Source: Oikopleura dioica
Lineage: Eukaryota > Chordata > Appendicularia > Copelata > Oikopleuridae
Direction: 5' to 3'
Length of the DNA: 64,000 nt
Assembly (NCBI GenBank): GCA_907165135.1
Contig: OU015567.1
Coordinates: 14,451,001 to 14,515,000, forward strand
Below the pieces are notes generated by a model. It was not told where the DNA came from. It ran no database searches and saw only the letters and a program-made list of their open reading frames with translations. The first letter of the stretch is position 1. Each line of letters opens with the position of its first letter. Made by a program: the position numbers and the translations under genes. Below are positions 8,966 to 18,371 of the stretch, in pieces.

Positions 8966-9964
8966 TTAAATGTCGTCGACTTGGTCGCCATTGATCCAGG
9001 AGTGGAGGGTGATGGTGTAGCTGCTTGCTCGTGCGAATCTAGCATGGTTATCGCGGAAGTATTCCTGGATCTGGATCTTCTTAGAGGACGCGTGAACAGC
9101 CTCTCGCATCAGTCGATCAGCTTCGTCGTCGTTATTTCTTACCGCAGCCTTGACATCTTTTCGATGTTTGTCCAGCATGTGCTTGAGTAGCTCGGGCTCG
9201 TCCAGCATCAAAAAGCCGCACTTGCAGCAGTAGAAGTCGGCGAAGACGGCCTTGCAGACGTGGTTAAACCACAGTTCGTCCAGCTTGAAAAGAACAGCTT
9301 GCTCGTTGACGTCGTGAAAGATATCGGGGTTGATCAATATTGCAAGTTGCTTTCCAAGATCGCCCTCGTTCATCATGAGCTTTGTGCGGTCGAGATAATG
9401 AAGGGCAAAAGTTGAGTCTTGTTGAAAATTTGAAATCCTTCGTCGAAGATATTGCCTAGAAGTGCGAAGAAATCTAAAAGGATATGATTAAAATCTTTAA
9501 AGGAAAAATAAGAATCATTACCTCTCATGTTGCAATTCGTCGAATGTATATTGAGGCGTGTAGTCCCAGTTGTGATCATCAAGCCGGTGACGTATCGCTG
9601 CGATTGCTGCTTGTTTTGTGTGCCCAATCATCTCGGAAACGATGGTTCGGCCACCTTTGATAATTGAAAATAGAAGAGCAGGAAGAAGAAACTCGACGAT
9701 TTTCCAGGAGTTTACCTAAAGAAATTGTTATTTTGATAATTTATTATAAATTAAACTTACTTGTTGACTTTGACAGTTTGCCTTGTGCTTTTCCTTGAAT
9801 CCTTTGGCCGTCTGGACATTGTCAATTTCTTCTTGTCGTTCTCTTTGTCGACGCTCCCTTTGACGGCGAATTTCATTTCTCCGTCCATGTTCTAAACGGC
9901 CGTTACTATAGGGTTGATAACGGGCTGGTTGGGCGACTTGTTCTCTGTTTCTTAAAACAGGCAT
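8966..9964 (-). CDS. C2H2 zinc-finger protein of unknown function, full copy
   Basis: Three exons (9761-9964, 9522-9715, 8966-9473) with 45-48 bp introns encode about 300 residues. The N-terminus (MPVLRNREQVAQPARY) leads into a very basic Arg/Glu tract (RRQRERRQRERQEEID). A hydrophobic stretch, WKIVEFLLPALLFSIIKG, is followed by HTKQAAIAAIRHRLDDHNWD. Near the C-terminus, FYCCKCGFLMLDEPELLKH followed by MLDKH gives C-x2-C-x12-H-x4-H, a plausible single zinc finger. I do not recognise the family. The start ATG is one base after AAAAG, the same AG|A-ATG layout as the operon genes. All frames are open and introns canonical, so it looks intact. Confidence 0.75.
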
Positions 9965-10190
9965 TCTTTTAAAATTGATTTGAACTTTTTTGAAAAAAAT
10001 TCGAAATAAATACGAGAACAACATCTAGCGCCACCTTTTTTTCTCTAAATTTGATCACCCACTAAGCATCTGATCTCCAACAGAGGAGCGCCCGCTACTA
10101 TTCATAAATTTTATTTTTGTAAAATCTGATTTTAAAAAAATATCTGTCCAATTAAAAGGAAAGAAAAATATTTATTGATTAATTTTTTGT

Positions 10191-10625
10191 GGTAAACAAG
10201 CAATTAAATGGTATAATTTTAGCAAAAATTGATCAATTGAAACATAAGATATTCGCCATACAAAATCGGGCCTGCAAATTACCTTCAGTATTTTCCTTTA
10301 CGCTCTAACTCGAGTTTTTGTCATCCGATTTCAATGATAAATAGATATCCGAAGAGCTCATGTCCCACATTTATACATGATTTAAAAAATATTTGAAAAA
10401 AATCACTTCCTCAAATAATGCATTAATATTTGAATGTGGGAAAAGAGCTTTTCAAACATCTATTTATCATTAAAATCGGCTCATGAAAACTGGAGTTAGA
10501 GTGTGAAGGAAAATACTGAGGGAAATTTGCAGGCCCGATTTTGTATGGCGAATATCTTATGTTCCAATTGACTAAATTGTAAGAAAATTATACCATTGTA
10601 TTCATTTTTTACCACAATTTTATTT
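10191..10625. mobile_element. 435-bp foldback (MITE-like) palindrome
   Basis: The two arms, about 165 bp each, are inverted copies at roughly 85-90% by eye. The left arm begins AATTTTTTGTGGTAAA and the right arm ends TTTTTACCACAATTT. Conserved blocks include ATAAGATATTCGCCATAC and its complement. The centre has a smaller inverted repeat CCCACATT / AATGTGGG. There is no ORF, and no empty site in the window fixes the ends or target duplication. It is repeated at 31210. Confidence 0.7.
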
Positions 10626-10929
10626 TATTATTCAAATCATAGGCATATTCCAAAAGGGAGCGCCTTTTTTGAAACATGAATAATTAAAAATCCAATAATC
10701 TAGAATTGGAGGGGCGCGCCACTGTGGGACACCGTCTGATCAAAATCTACGACAGTCATGATAAAAAACATCGAACTTTTCCAAGGACTTATCGTTTCAG
10801 GGAGTTTTTACTTTTTGAGCCGAGATTCGCTTGATTTTTGCTCAGGTTTTCTTTTTAGGGCATGCTTGTCGCTAAAATTGTCAGGCATTGTTTTTTGTCA
10901 GAAAAAGACTGAGAGCCGCTAATTAAAAA

Positions 10930-11165
10930 AATGCAAAAAAAAATCTTCCTTGATTTCCAAGAAAAAGAAGTTTTTCAGCTGCCCCAAAGAACAAATCAGT
11001 TTTTCTATCTTCGGCGCGCCGCTGCGGGAGATCAGCTCAAGCTAGCCCCTTTTTCGAGTGATCCCCTGCAGCGGCGCGCCCAAGATCGAAAAAGTGATAT
11101 GTTTTTTGGAGGAGCTAAATAGCTGCTTTCTCGGAAATCGAGAGAAATCTCTGTTTTTAATCTTT
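10930..11165. repeat. imperfect palindrome with GC-rich core
   Basis: Core arms GGCGCGCCGCTGC (near 11012) and GCAGCGGCGCGCC (near 11070) extend outward into weaker complementarity (ATCTTC/GATC flanks, GATTTCC..AGAAA blocks). No coding sequence is seen. It is probably an old foldback element. It is repeated near 31948-32180, with many homopolymers one base shorter. Confidence 0.5.
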
Positions 11166-11445
11166 CACCAAAAGATAGGGGCAATTTTTTGAATCATTTT
11201 GAAAAACGGTAGTAACATCATTCACGCGCTTTGAGCAAACAAGGAAAAAAGGGTGATACCTTGGGAGAAAAGCCGAATGCTTCGTGCTGAGAAAAGAGGC
11301 ACATTTTGTGATTGAAAATGTCTCTAAAATCAGACGAATGCTGTCATGACAAGCTCTTGGGAATTTCGTAGGAGCTTGACCGGATGTTGTTTTCAGAGTA
11401 ACGTTTTTATTACTCCAAGAGTTAAATGTTCCAACTTTCAAGTAT

Positions 11446-11769
11446 TTATTTAGTTACTGGCCAATTTTGACACGTAAAGTGCTTGGAAGCAGAATCACGA
11501 GGAGGGGGAGGAGCAGGAAGCGGCTGGGCGCTGCTATTATTTCCGACATGATAATGTTTATCCACGTGGCTTCTACTTTCGACAGGAGCATACTTTCCAG
11601 CAATAAAGCAATCATTTAAGAGTCTTTTATCGACAGAAAAACGTGGTGGGCGTGTAATTGTTGGCGCCAACAGCAACAAGTAGCCACTGAAATCACTGCT
11701 AGTTTTTTTCGTAATTATGCGCTTGTTTGGCACACGTGCTTCTAGGGCCACGAAAGCTCGATCTTTCAT
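11446..11769 (-). CDS. hypothetical 107-codon ORF, doubtful
   Basis: An open frame that would end at a TAA immediately overlapping an AATAAA, as expected for a last exon in a compact genome. The product has a short Pro run (PLPAPPPP) and no domain I recognise. It is base-identical at 32462-32785, but that reflects recent duplication, not selection. No upstream exon was identified and the diverged pieces lack the region. Confidence 0.25.
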   Translation of the reverse strand: MKDRAFVALEARVPNKRIITKKTSSDFSGYLLLLAPTITRPPRFSVDKRLLNDCFIAGKYAPVESRSHVDKHYHVGNNSSAQPLPAPPPPRDSASKHFTCQNWPVTK

Positions 11770-11950
11770 AAGATCAAAAGGGCACGTGAGGAGACTTCTT
11801 TCAAGGTCTGCAATCGCACTTTTAACTTTTTACCTCTCAAAAAAGGGAAAGAATCAATTATACTCCTCGTTGATTTCAAAGAAAAATATGCTCCGCTTCA
11901 TGATCGACTTGATCATCCAGTTCTTTGAGAACTTGAGTGTCTGATTGTCG

Positions 11951-12100
11951 AAAAGCCAGCCCCTCCGGCCATTTCCCCGCGGGGATTTGGCTGGGGGGGC
12001 TTTTTTACGTTTGGAGAGCCTTGGGCCGAAATTGACCAAACGTAGAAAAGCCCCTCCAGCCAAATCCCCTCGGGGAAATGGCCGGAGGGGCTGGCTTTTT
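11951..12100. repeat. 150-bp hairpin with 64-bp arms
   Basis: The left arm (11951-12014) runs from AAAAGCCAGCCCCTCCGGCC to ACGTTTGG; the right arm (12036-12100) is its near-perfect inverse, with a 21-bp loop. The arms contain AGCCCCTCC, as in the 43-bp hairpin at 8813, so the two may be one family. Repeated at 32967-33116. Confidence 0.85.
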
Positions 12101-12149
12101 AAAATCAAAGAAAGTGCGAAATAGTTTTTTTAATCTTAGCTGAGATTGA

Positions 12150-12472
12150 TATTTTACTTTTGCCCGAAACTGAGGACGATTTCTCAAATATTTTTAAAAG
12201 TCTGCGATCGTGAGAGCGTTGGCTATACCCTTAATAAAGTCCTGATGGAGTGAAAAATATCAGTGGCATACCCTTAATTTTTAAATTCGGGTTGATTAAA
12301 AAGTCGCTGATTTTATTTAATGGCGATTTTAATTTCAACCATATTTTCTTTTGCCCAAAGCTGAGGAAGATTTCTCAAATATTTTTAAAAGTCGGCGATC
12401 GTGAGAGCGTCGGCTATACCCTTAATAAAGTCCTGACGGAGTAAAAAATATCATTGGGCATACCCTTATTTT
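12150..12472. repeat. two direct copies of a ~125-bp repeat
   Basis: Unit 1 starts near 12150 and unit 2 near 12341. Both contain TTTCTCAAATATTTTTAAAA, GCGATCGTGAGAGCG and CCCTTAATAAAGTCCTGA. No RNA gene family was recognised. Piece 7 enters the spacer inside unit 2 (junction near 60088). Confidence 0.8.
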
Positions 12473-12740
12473 GCCAGATTTGCTCACAAGAAGCTCAGAA
12501 GTAGAAATAAAGTTCGATGTCGAGAGTTGATATAAATGCTCCTTTTATTAATGCCAGATGAATATGTAGTGTTAAAAGAAATGAAAGTGGGCTGATCTCA
12601 GCGTTGTATTAATTTTAATTCAACCAAGCCAAACCACATGTTTCGGGGTGGTTTAGAAAACATGCAGCTACTGTTCTTTCAAAGGGTAAGTAAATGATGT
12701 GAAAATATGATGATATGACGTACGTGGCGAGCTGAATTAC

Positions 12741-13613
12741 CGACCGACCGAGAGCTTCAGAAATTGTGCTTTTCTTGGCTGAATTTCGCGACTCCACATC
12801 GTCTCGTCCTTGCGATGATTTCATGAATCCCCTGAATTTCGAGGAAATTTCGATTCACGACTTTCGAAACTTACGCGCTGGAGATGTTTCCAATATTGCC
12901 GGAGATATTGTAGAGGATCGCTCTTGAACGACGTCGCCATTCTTTGAGATCGCGCTAGAATCAACCTTTTAAAAGCGTTCCATTTTGAACTGTTTTACCC
13001 CCTCGCGCTCGCGGGCGAAATTGATCTTCGGATTCGACTTGGAAATGTCCTTGACGGATATGAGAAAGAAAACGACAGTGCCAGTCTCGTTTTTGATTGG
13101 CACTATAAAATCAGTTAGCTACTGTCAGTCCTTTCTTGGCAGCTACCGATATCAAGCTGGCAACTTTGACTTGTTTGATCACGGCTTTCGCGATCGCTGT
13201 AAAAGTGAAACTTGACTTCGACGCGGTACTCTTCCTTGTTTCGCAGGGCGCGCTCGATCCTCTCCTTGATGTCCTGCCGAGTGTCCTCGCCGTAGACGAA
13301 CCTTATCGCGCAAGATCGACGCATAACTGTTCGTGGGTTAATTCGCTAGTTGTGGAGTACCCTAAAGCTTGCTCCAGGAGCTAATTAACCGAGCCTTTGC
13401 AGCGCGGAAGGCCGCTGAGCTCGCAGAAGCCATCTGAGCAATAGACGATCGGGTACTGATCTGGAATCTGCGCATTTCCAAGCACGAAGTTTGAGTCTAA
13501 GAGACGATCATCCCTCTTTTCTAATTTTCGAGAAAAAACTTACGCGATCCGTCAAATCTCTCTGCGATCGTGTCAAGAAACGTGTTTTGCGGTGCGAGCA
13601 GGCCTTTTCTCAT
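12741..13613 (-). pseudogene. ELK-type KCNH potassium channel, N-terminal fragment
   Basis: EAG-superfamily voltage-gated K+ channel, cut off before its membrane domain. Exon 1 (13544-13613) encodes MRKGLLAPQNTFLDTIAERF, the PAS-cap signature of ELK channels (KCNH3/4/8). Next come 13390-13496 ([27 protein letters not shown]), 13147-13345 (RRSCAIRFVYGEDTRQDIKE to CQLDI), 13009-13102 (VPIKNETGTVVFFLISVKDI), 12875-12954 (EWRRRSRAILYNISGNIGN, matching the ELK RRRSRAVL linker) and 12741-12831. All exon joins keep frame with GT-AG introns of 40-50 bp. No S1-S6, pore or cyclic-nucleotide domain follows before 12480. It is either a 5' fragment pseudogene or makes a PAS-only protein. Confidence 0.85.
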
Positions 13614-14830
13614 TTCTCTGCCTAAGAAAAATTTTAACCCAATGAAAAATTTCTGCCAATTTTTTGGCCAAACTCTCAAGAAGGCATGGATACAGCCAAA
13701 ATGCCCTAGAAAACGATATTTACTGTGTTAACCTTCTGCACACTTGGGAAATTGGAAGCACAGCCGTGAGGCCATTCTATTTTGATTTTTCTTTTTTCAG
13801 TCGGCGGTGGGTACTCTCTTCAAAATTAATCAAAACTCTTCGCGTGGAACACGTGCAGCTGATTTATTCAAAACCTGACAGAATAATAAATTCCGTAAAC
13901 TACCCCAAAAATAAAACACTTAATACTTAGTTCTTCCAGTGCTCGGATTCACAAGCCTGTCTACTATTTACAGGAGACTGCTAAATTTGATAAAAATCGA
14001 ACTCATTTGCTCTTATAAGTCCAGACAGCTGTTTTGAGAGGTAACTTATTTTCTCTTGAAAAAAAAGAAGAAAAAAATTAGCTTTTGAAAAAAGGATGGC
14101 GAAAAGGATGGACTGGCAGTCAGCAATCAAAGTGAATGGATAAAGAGATTCTTAATTGTGAAAAGAAATCGGCCAGCATTTTAATAGACTATTCACGAGT
14201 TCCACTTTGCACATTTAAAGAGATCCTCGCGCGACGGGAAGCTTCCGCTCCTTTCAGAAGCGATTCTCTGGGGATGAACACTCAAATTCAATGCCTCGCG
14301 AGGCGAACTTCGCGGTACTTTTTTAAAGGAATATTTTTATTTTCGCTGAAATTATGATATCTTTTGAAAAATCTTTCCTTGGAAAACAAAAATTTAATTC
14401 AATGCAACTTTTCAACTTTAGGACCAACTGGTTGATCATTTTTCTTAAATTTCTCTTTGAAATTTTTTCTCAAAAAAGTCGAAAAATATTTGAAGCATAT
14501 TTTCAGATCAGGCCTGGCTTGCTTAAAATATCCCGGTAGCCGAATCGGCGGATCATTCCCAAGTTCGTTAAACGCATCATTAAACCGCATTAACTGTACT
14601 TCCAATTTTGCCCGTGGATGACTTACTCTTTTATAAATTCGCTTCCATGGGTTCTTTTTCAATTTTCAATTTGCAAGTTCTCGTTTTCAAGTTCACATTT
14701 GGCGCTGCGTTTTGTCTTCCTTTGCTGGCTATTAAAATTCAGCAGCGAAAAAACGCGAGCCAGAGGAAGATCCAAAGGATGGCGCTAGATGCGCCCAAAT
14801 AATGCCTCTTTTGCAATTACGATCCTCCTC
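13614..14830. other. spacer without recognisable genes
   Basis: AT-rich non-repetitive DNA. A minus-strand open stretch at 14399-14662 (with NPWKRIYKRVSHPRAKLE) has counterparts at 35415 and, with a few changes, in pieces 6 and 7. It has no start I trust and no family. A short Arg/Lys/Glu-rich minus-strand frame lies at 14650-14760. I see no RNA gene. Confidence 0.5.
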
Positions 14831-14838
14831 CCCATATC

Positions 14839-15788
14839 TAGGGTAAATCACAAATATTTGAGCTCTTATTTGGACTTTGTAGAAGAGGCATACAATATCT
14901 TTTTATAATCCCCAGAAGCTGAGGATCATTTTGACTATTGATAGTGGGGGGTCATCTCGTACCCTGAGGGCATTTTGGTACCCCGGAAGTCCCAAAATAT
15001 GGCCAACTTCGGAAATTCAAATTTTTGAGGCCGTAACTAAGCTTTTTAGACTGAGCTATCCATACCAGCTTGTAGCTCAGGCTCTGACAGTCATTTTGAG
15101 GGGTAGAAAAATATGTCCCGGGCTACTCTAGAAAGTGGTGGAGGTGGTGCAAAGCTGGGTCAAGACCGGAAGTCAAGCTAAAATGAACTCTTATGTGATT
15201 TTAATGCAGTAACACTTTGAAAAAGCAACTGTAAATACATAATTGGTCACCCGAGGTCAACTTGGGGTCACTCGGGGTCATTTAAGGTCAAGATTTTTAA
15301 AAAAATACGTCTTTAATAAAAAACACCCCCAACTTGACCCTAGATGACCCCAAGTAACCCCAACTTGACCTCTGGTGACCAATTATGTATTTACAGTTGC
15401 TTTTTTAAAGTGTTACTGTATTTAAATCAGATAAGAGTTCATTTTAGCTGGATTTCCGGTCTTGACCCCAGCTTTGCACCACCTCCACCACTTTCTAGAG
15501 TAGCCCGGGACATACTTTTTTACCCCTCAAAATGACCGTCAGAGCCTGAGCTACAAGCTGGTATAGATAGCTCCGTCAAAAAAGCTTAGTTACGGCCTCG
15601 AAAATTCGAATTTCCGAAGTTGGCCACATTTTGGGACTTTCGGGGTACCAAAATGCCCTCAGGGTACGAGATGACCCCCCACTATCAATAGTCAAAATGA
15701 TCCTCAGCTTCTGGGGATTATAAAAAGGTATTATATGCCTACTCTACTTAGCAAGAAAAAAAGTGGAAAATATTAGTGATTTACCCTA
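14839..15788. mobile_element. 950-bp non-autonomous hAT-like foldback element
   Basis: Terminal inverted repeats are TAGGGTAAATCAC at 14839 and its complement ending at 15788. The 8-bp target duplication CCCATATC occupies 14831-14838 and 15789-15796. An 8-bp duplication plus a TAGGG-type terminus fits the hAT superfamily. Almost the whole element folds back on itself. It has no transposase ORF. Pieces 6 and 7 carry the unoccupied site (single CCCATATC at 50491 and 62573). Each inner arm holds a ladder of GGTCA half-sites. Confidence 0.88.
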
Positions 15789-15796
15789 CCCATATC

Positions 15797-16850
15797 CGAT
15801 AAAAATCGCGCCTCTGGGAATCGAACTGCTCGAATGATGATTTATTCTGCTTTTGCAGCCACTGCTGGAGAAAGTTACAGCTGCAATGAAAATTTAATTT
15901 TGAATTGTTACAGTAACTAATTTCAAGTCTAAGTTAAAAGCAGACATGCGGGAATAATATTTTGAAGGGTAGATTGAGGTCGGGAAAAGAAAGACGACAC
16001 AAAGTCGTCGCTTTTTATGGCAGGAAAATTACTGTATTCCGCGAGAATTCATTGTCAGTCGATAGACATTTTCGACGATTTGGTCGGCAACAATACTCGA
16101 TCTTTTTTGCTTGATATTGGACGGTACAAATCTGGGGAATTCAGTAACTACAGTATTTTTCACTGAAATGGGATGAGATGAACAAGCATGAGAATCCGGA
16201 CAATCCGCTATTTCTTTTTGCCAAATTCCGGATGATCCCGCCACGTTCATGTGCTCCTTCCTTTTTTTCGAAAAAATGCTGAAACAAGATCCCGATTTTC
16301 ATAATCATCGATAATCCCCTTTCAACGAGTTCAGATTTGAACGACGAAAGCCCACTATTTGACAGCCGACCGCATTTTTGGAAGCCTTTCGGATCATTTT
16401 GGAATAAGTTAGTGCCTTTGACAAGGTAAAATCTGAACTTTCCGTAGGATTCGTCTGACTACCAGTCAAAAGAAGAAGAATTCGCTCTTACAATCAACAA
16501 AATCAACACTTGCAATCAAGGAGAAATCAAGGCGATGGAAGATTCCCTGTGAAAGGTAATCGGAATTAAATTAATCCCATTTGGCTAGAGGTGGCTTCTG
16601 AAATTGAGGCTGCGGCAGGTATCTAATTGCGGCGGCGGCTGTTTATTTATAATCGAATATTCATCCCAGCAAAGTCTTTCTCGAGTTAACACAAATAAAC
16701 CTGCCACTGTTTATATGCACGGACAGACTGCAAGCGAACATTCTTCCTCGCTATCTGACAAGAAAACAAGTGCTATTTTGAATTTGCATCGATGATGTTC
16801 TCAGGTGAGCTCAGAATTCATCTGTTCTCGAAGGTTCGCAAATGAAGCTT
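15797..16850. other. spacer without recognisable genes
   Basis: Single-copy-like sequence shared by all four spacer copies. Short open frames on both strands (for example a 63-codon plus-strand frame at 16604-16795, repeated near 37604, 51298 and 63394) show no domain and no splice structure I can defend. A minus-strand frame near 16200-16450 opens with an ATG only in the diverged copies. Confidence 0.45.
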
Positions 16851-16875
16851 TTTATTAAGAGCGAAAAGATTTATT
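16851..16875 (-). terminator. poly(A) signals downstream of RBKS
   Basis: Minus-strand AATAAA hexamers near 16870 and 16851 lie about 75-100 nt after the RBKS stop at 16951-16953. They are the expected 3' end of the operon. The same signals follow the other RBKS copies. Confidence 0.55.
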
Positions 16876-16950
16876 GAACAGAAAAGTTGAATCAGGAATC
16901 AAATCAATTGAAGAACTGCGAAATAAAGAAGCAAAGGAGTTGAATAACAA

Positions 16951-18286
16951 TCACTCAAGCTCAGATAGACAGAAGTACGATTTCTGAGTTCCCTTGAAAA
17001 TAATAACAAACGATCTTGGTGTAGTTATTATACCTTTCTTGTTGTAGAGCGGGAAGCAACCATAGACGCAAATTTGGCATGTTCGATCGTCGTTTTCTGC
17101 GTCTTGGTAAGCGAGTAAGAAAAGGCGCCAACGAATGAGTCTCCAGCGCCGGTCGTGTCGACCACGTCTACTTTTTCAACAACTGGGTGCAATGTCAGCT
17201 CTCCTTCGCCTAAAAATTCATCATTTTTTAAGCAACAATCAAAATCTAGACACTGACTTTTGACGGCAAATCCGTCTCCACCGAGAGTGACAATTACACT
17301 TTTGAGTTTGTATTTCTCCTGTAGAGTTGTCGCCGCGTCTTCAATAGTTTCTTTTCCACTTAGTTCCAGAGCTTCTGTCTGATTCGCGATGAGAAAGTCG
17401 ATCTGTTCAGAGAACGTCTCGAAGTCTTCCCTGCTCGGGCAAGGCGCGGGTGAGTAGATTGTCTTTGCTCCAGCTGCTCTTCCAAGTTGTAGAGCTCTTT
17501 TGGTCGTACTCACAGGAATCTCGTTTTGGCAAATGACGATTTTCGTGCCCTTGAAAGCTTCCTCATCTAAATCTTGAGAATCTTGAAATCTTTGATTGAG
17601 TAATCGACCGGTGCATATTCGAAGCAAGTTGAAGTTTTTAGCGAGAAATATGTCGACAAGAGGAAATACCAATGTTTGAAATGAAAAAGGCGGACAGTAG
17701 TTTATGAATGATTCAAGGAAGTTTCTTCTCGCGCGAAAACGGAGATTTTTGGCAACGTCTTTCGCTAATTCAGCTTCGTCTATCACTATCTGAGCAAACT
17801 CGTGCAGAAATAGGGCTGATTCTTTCGATTGTGACACATTCGCGAACGTGAGATCAAGTAACGCACAAGTCTTCTTGACATCTCTCTGGCGTAAAAGGCA
17901 ACAAGCGAGATTCTCCAAATTTTGCATAAAATTTTGATGCTTCAAATTCGTCGGTAAAGCTCCTTTATTTACATTTGCAAAGCGAGTTGGTAGATTCCAG
18001 ATAAAATTGAGGAAATCAACGAAGACTTTCTGCTCCACGCTACTTAGAGCTATTCTTTCAAGGACTTCGTATGATGAGCAGAAGCCAACGAAGTCGGATA
18101 AAACTGGAAAGATCAATGTCGAGTCGGCAAGAATATTCTTCAGAGAGCAAATGACTTGGATCATTTTCGCAGGAGAGGATGAAATAAGATCAGCGCAAAG
18201 TTTTTCCAGCGCGTCAGAGTCTGAGCTTTTCCCATTCTTTTTAATTCCAAAAAATGTTCCGGAAGTTTTGTCAAAACATCCAACAT
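16951..18286 (-). CDS. TELO2::RBKS chimeric gene, copy 1
   Basis: A rearrangement joins the first 210 or so codons of TELO2 (from MLDVLTKLPEHF through LLRICTGRLLNQ) to the ribokinase C-terminal two thirds (from [13 protein letters not shown] on). Seven junction residues, RFQDSQD, keep the frame. The ribokinase part keeps the PfkB motif [14 protein letters not shown] with the catalytic Asp and the last exon GTQKSYFCLSELE, but lacks the N-terminal GGKGANQAV lid, so kinase activity is unlikely. The gene sits where TELO2 would be, 86 bp after gene X, so it would be trans-spliced like TELO2. In this copy the T run near 18240 shifts the frame after codon 19 or so; the twin at 37951-39284 is open from the start. 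Confidence 0.8.
17576..17590. other. junction 1: RBKS joined to TELO2 with 15-bp filler
   Basis: RBKS homology ends at 17575 and TELO2 homology begins at 17591. The 15 inserted bases, with their flanks, read as three near copies of AATCTTGA, so the filler was copied from the break edge. This is the signature of polymerase-theta-type end joining. An identical junction lies at 38576-38590. Confidence 0.85.
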
Positions 18287-18371
18287 TCTTATATTGGGCA
18301 TTATAAATTTAAGAAATAAATTATTAAAAGTAAAGATTGTTAAGAAAATAAGAAAGAAAGTTTTGTTTTTA

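Noticed and set aside
12172-12472. The direct repeat as a snRNA or 5S gene pair.
   Set aside because: No U1-U6 or 5S landmark sequences are present in either unit.
14540-14662. Minus-strand stretch KLEVQLMRFNDAFNELG looks faintly like a bHLH helix.
   Set aside because: The basic region and loop do not fit, no neighbouring exon supports it, and the diverged copies do not clarify it.
16165-16182. GGGATGAGATGAAC resembles part of a reversed tunicate spliced leader (CATCCCATTT).
   Set aside because: Only about ten bases agree with what I remember of the leader, there is no donor site or Sm-type context, and the diverged copies change it. Not an SL RNA gene.
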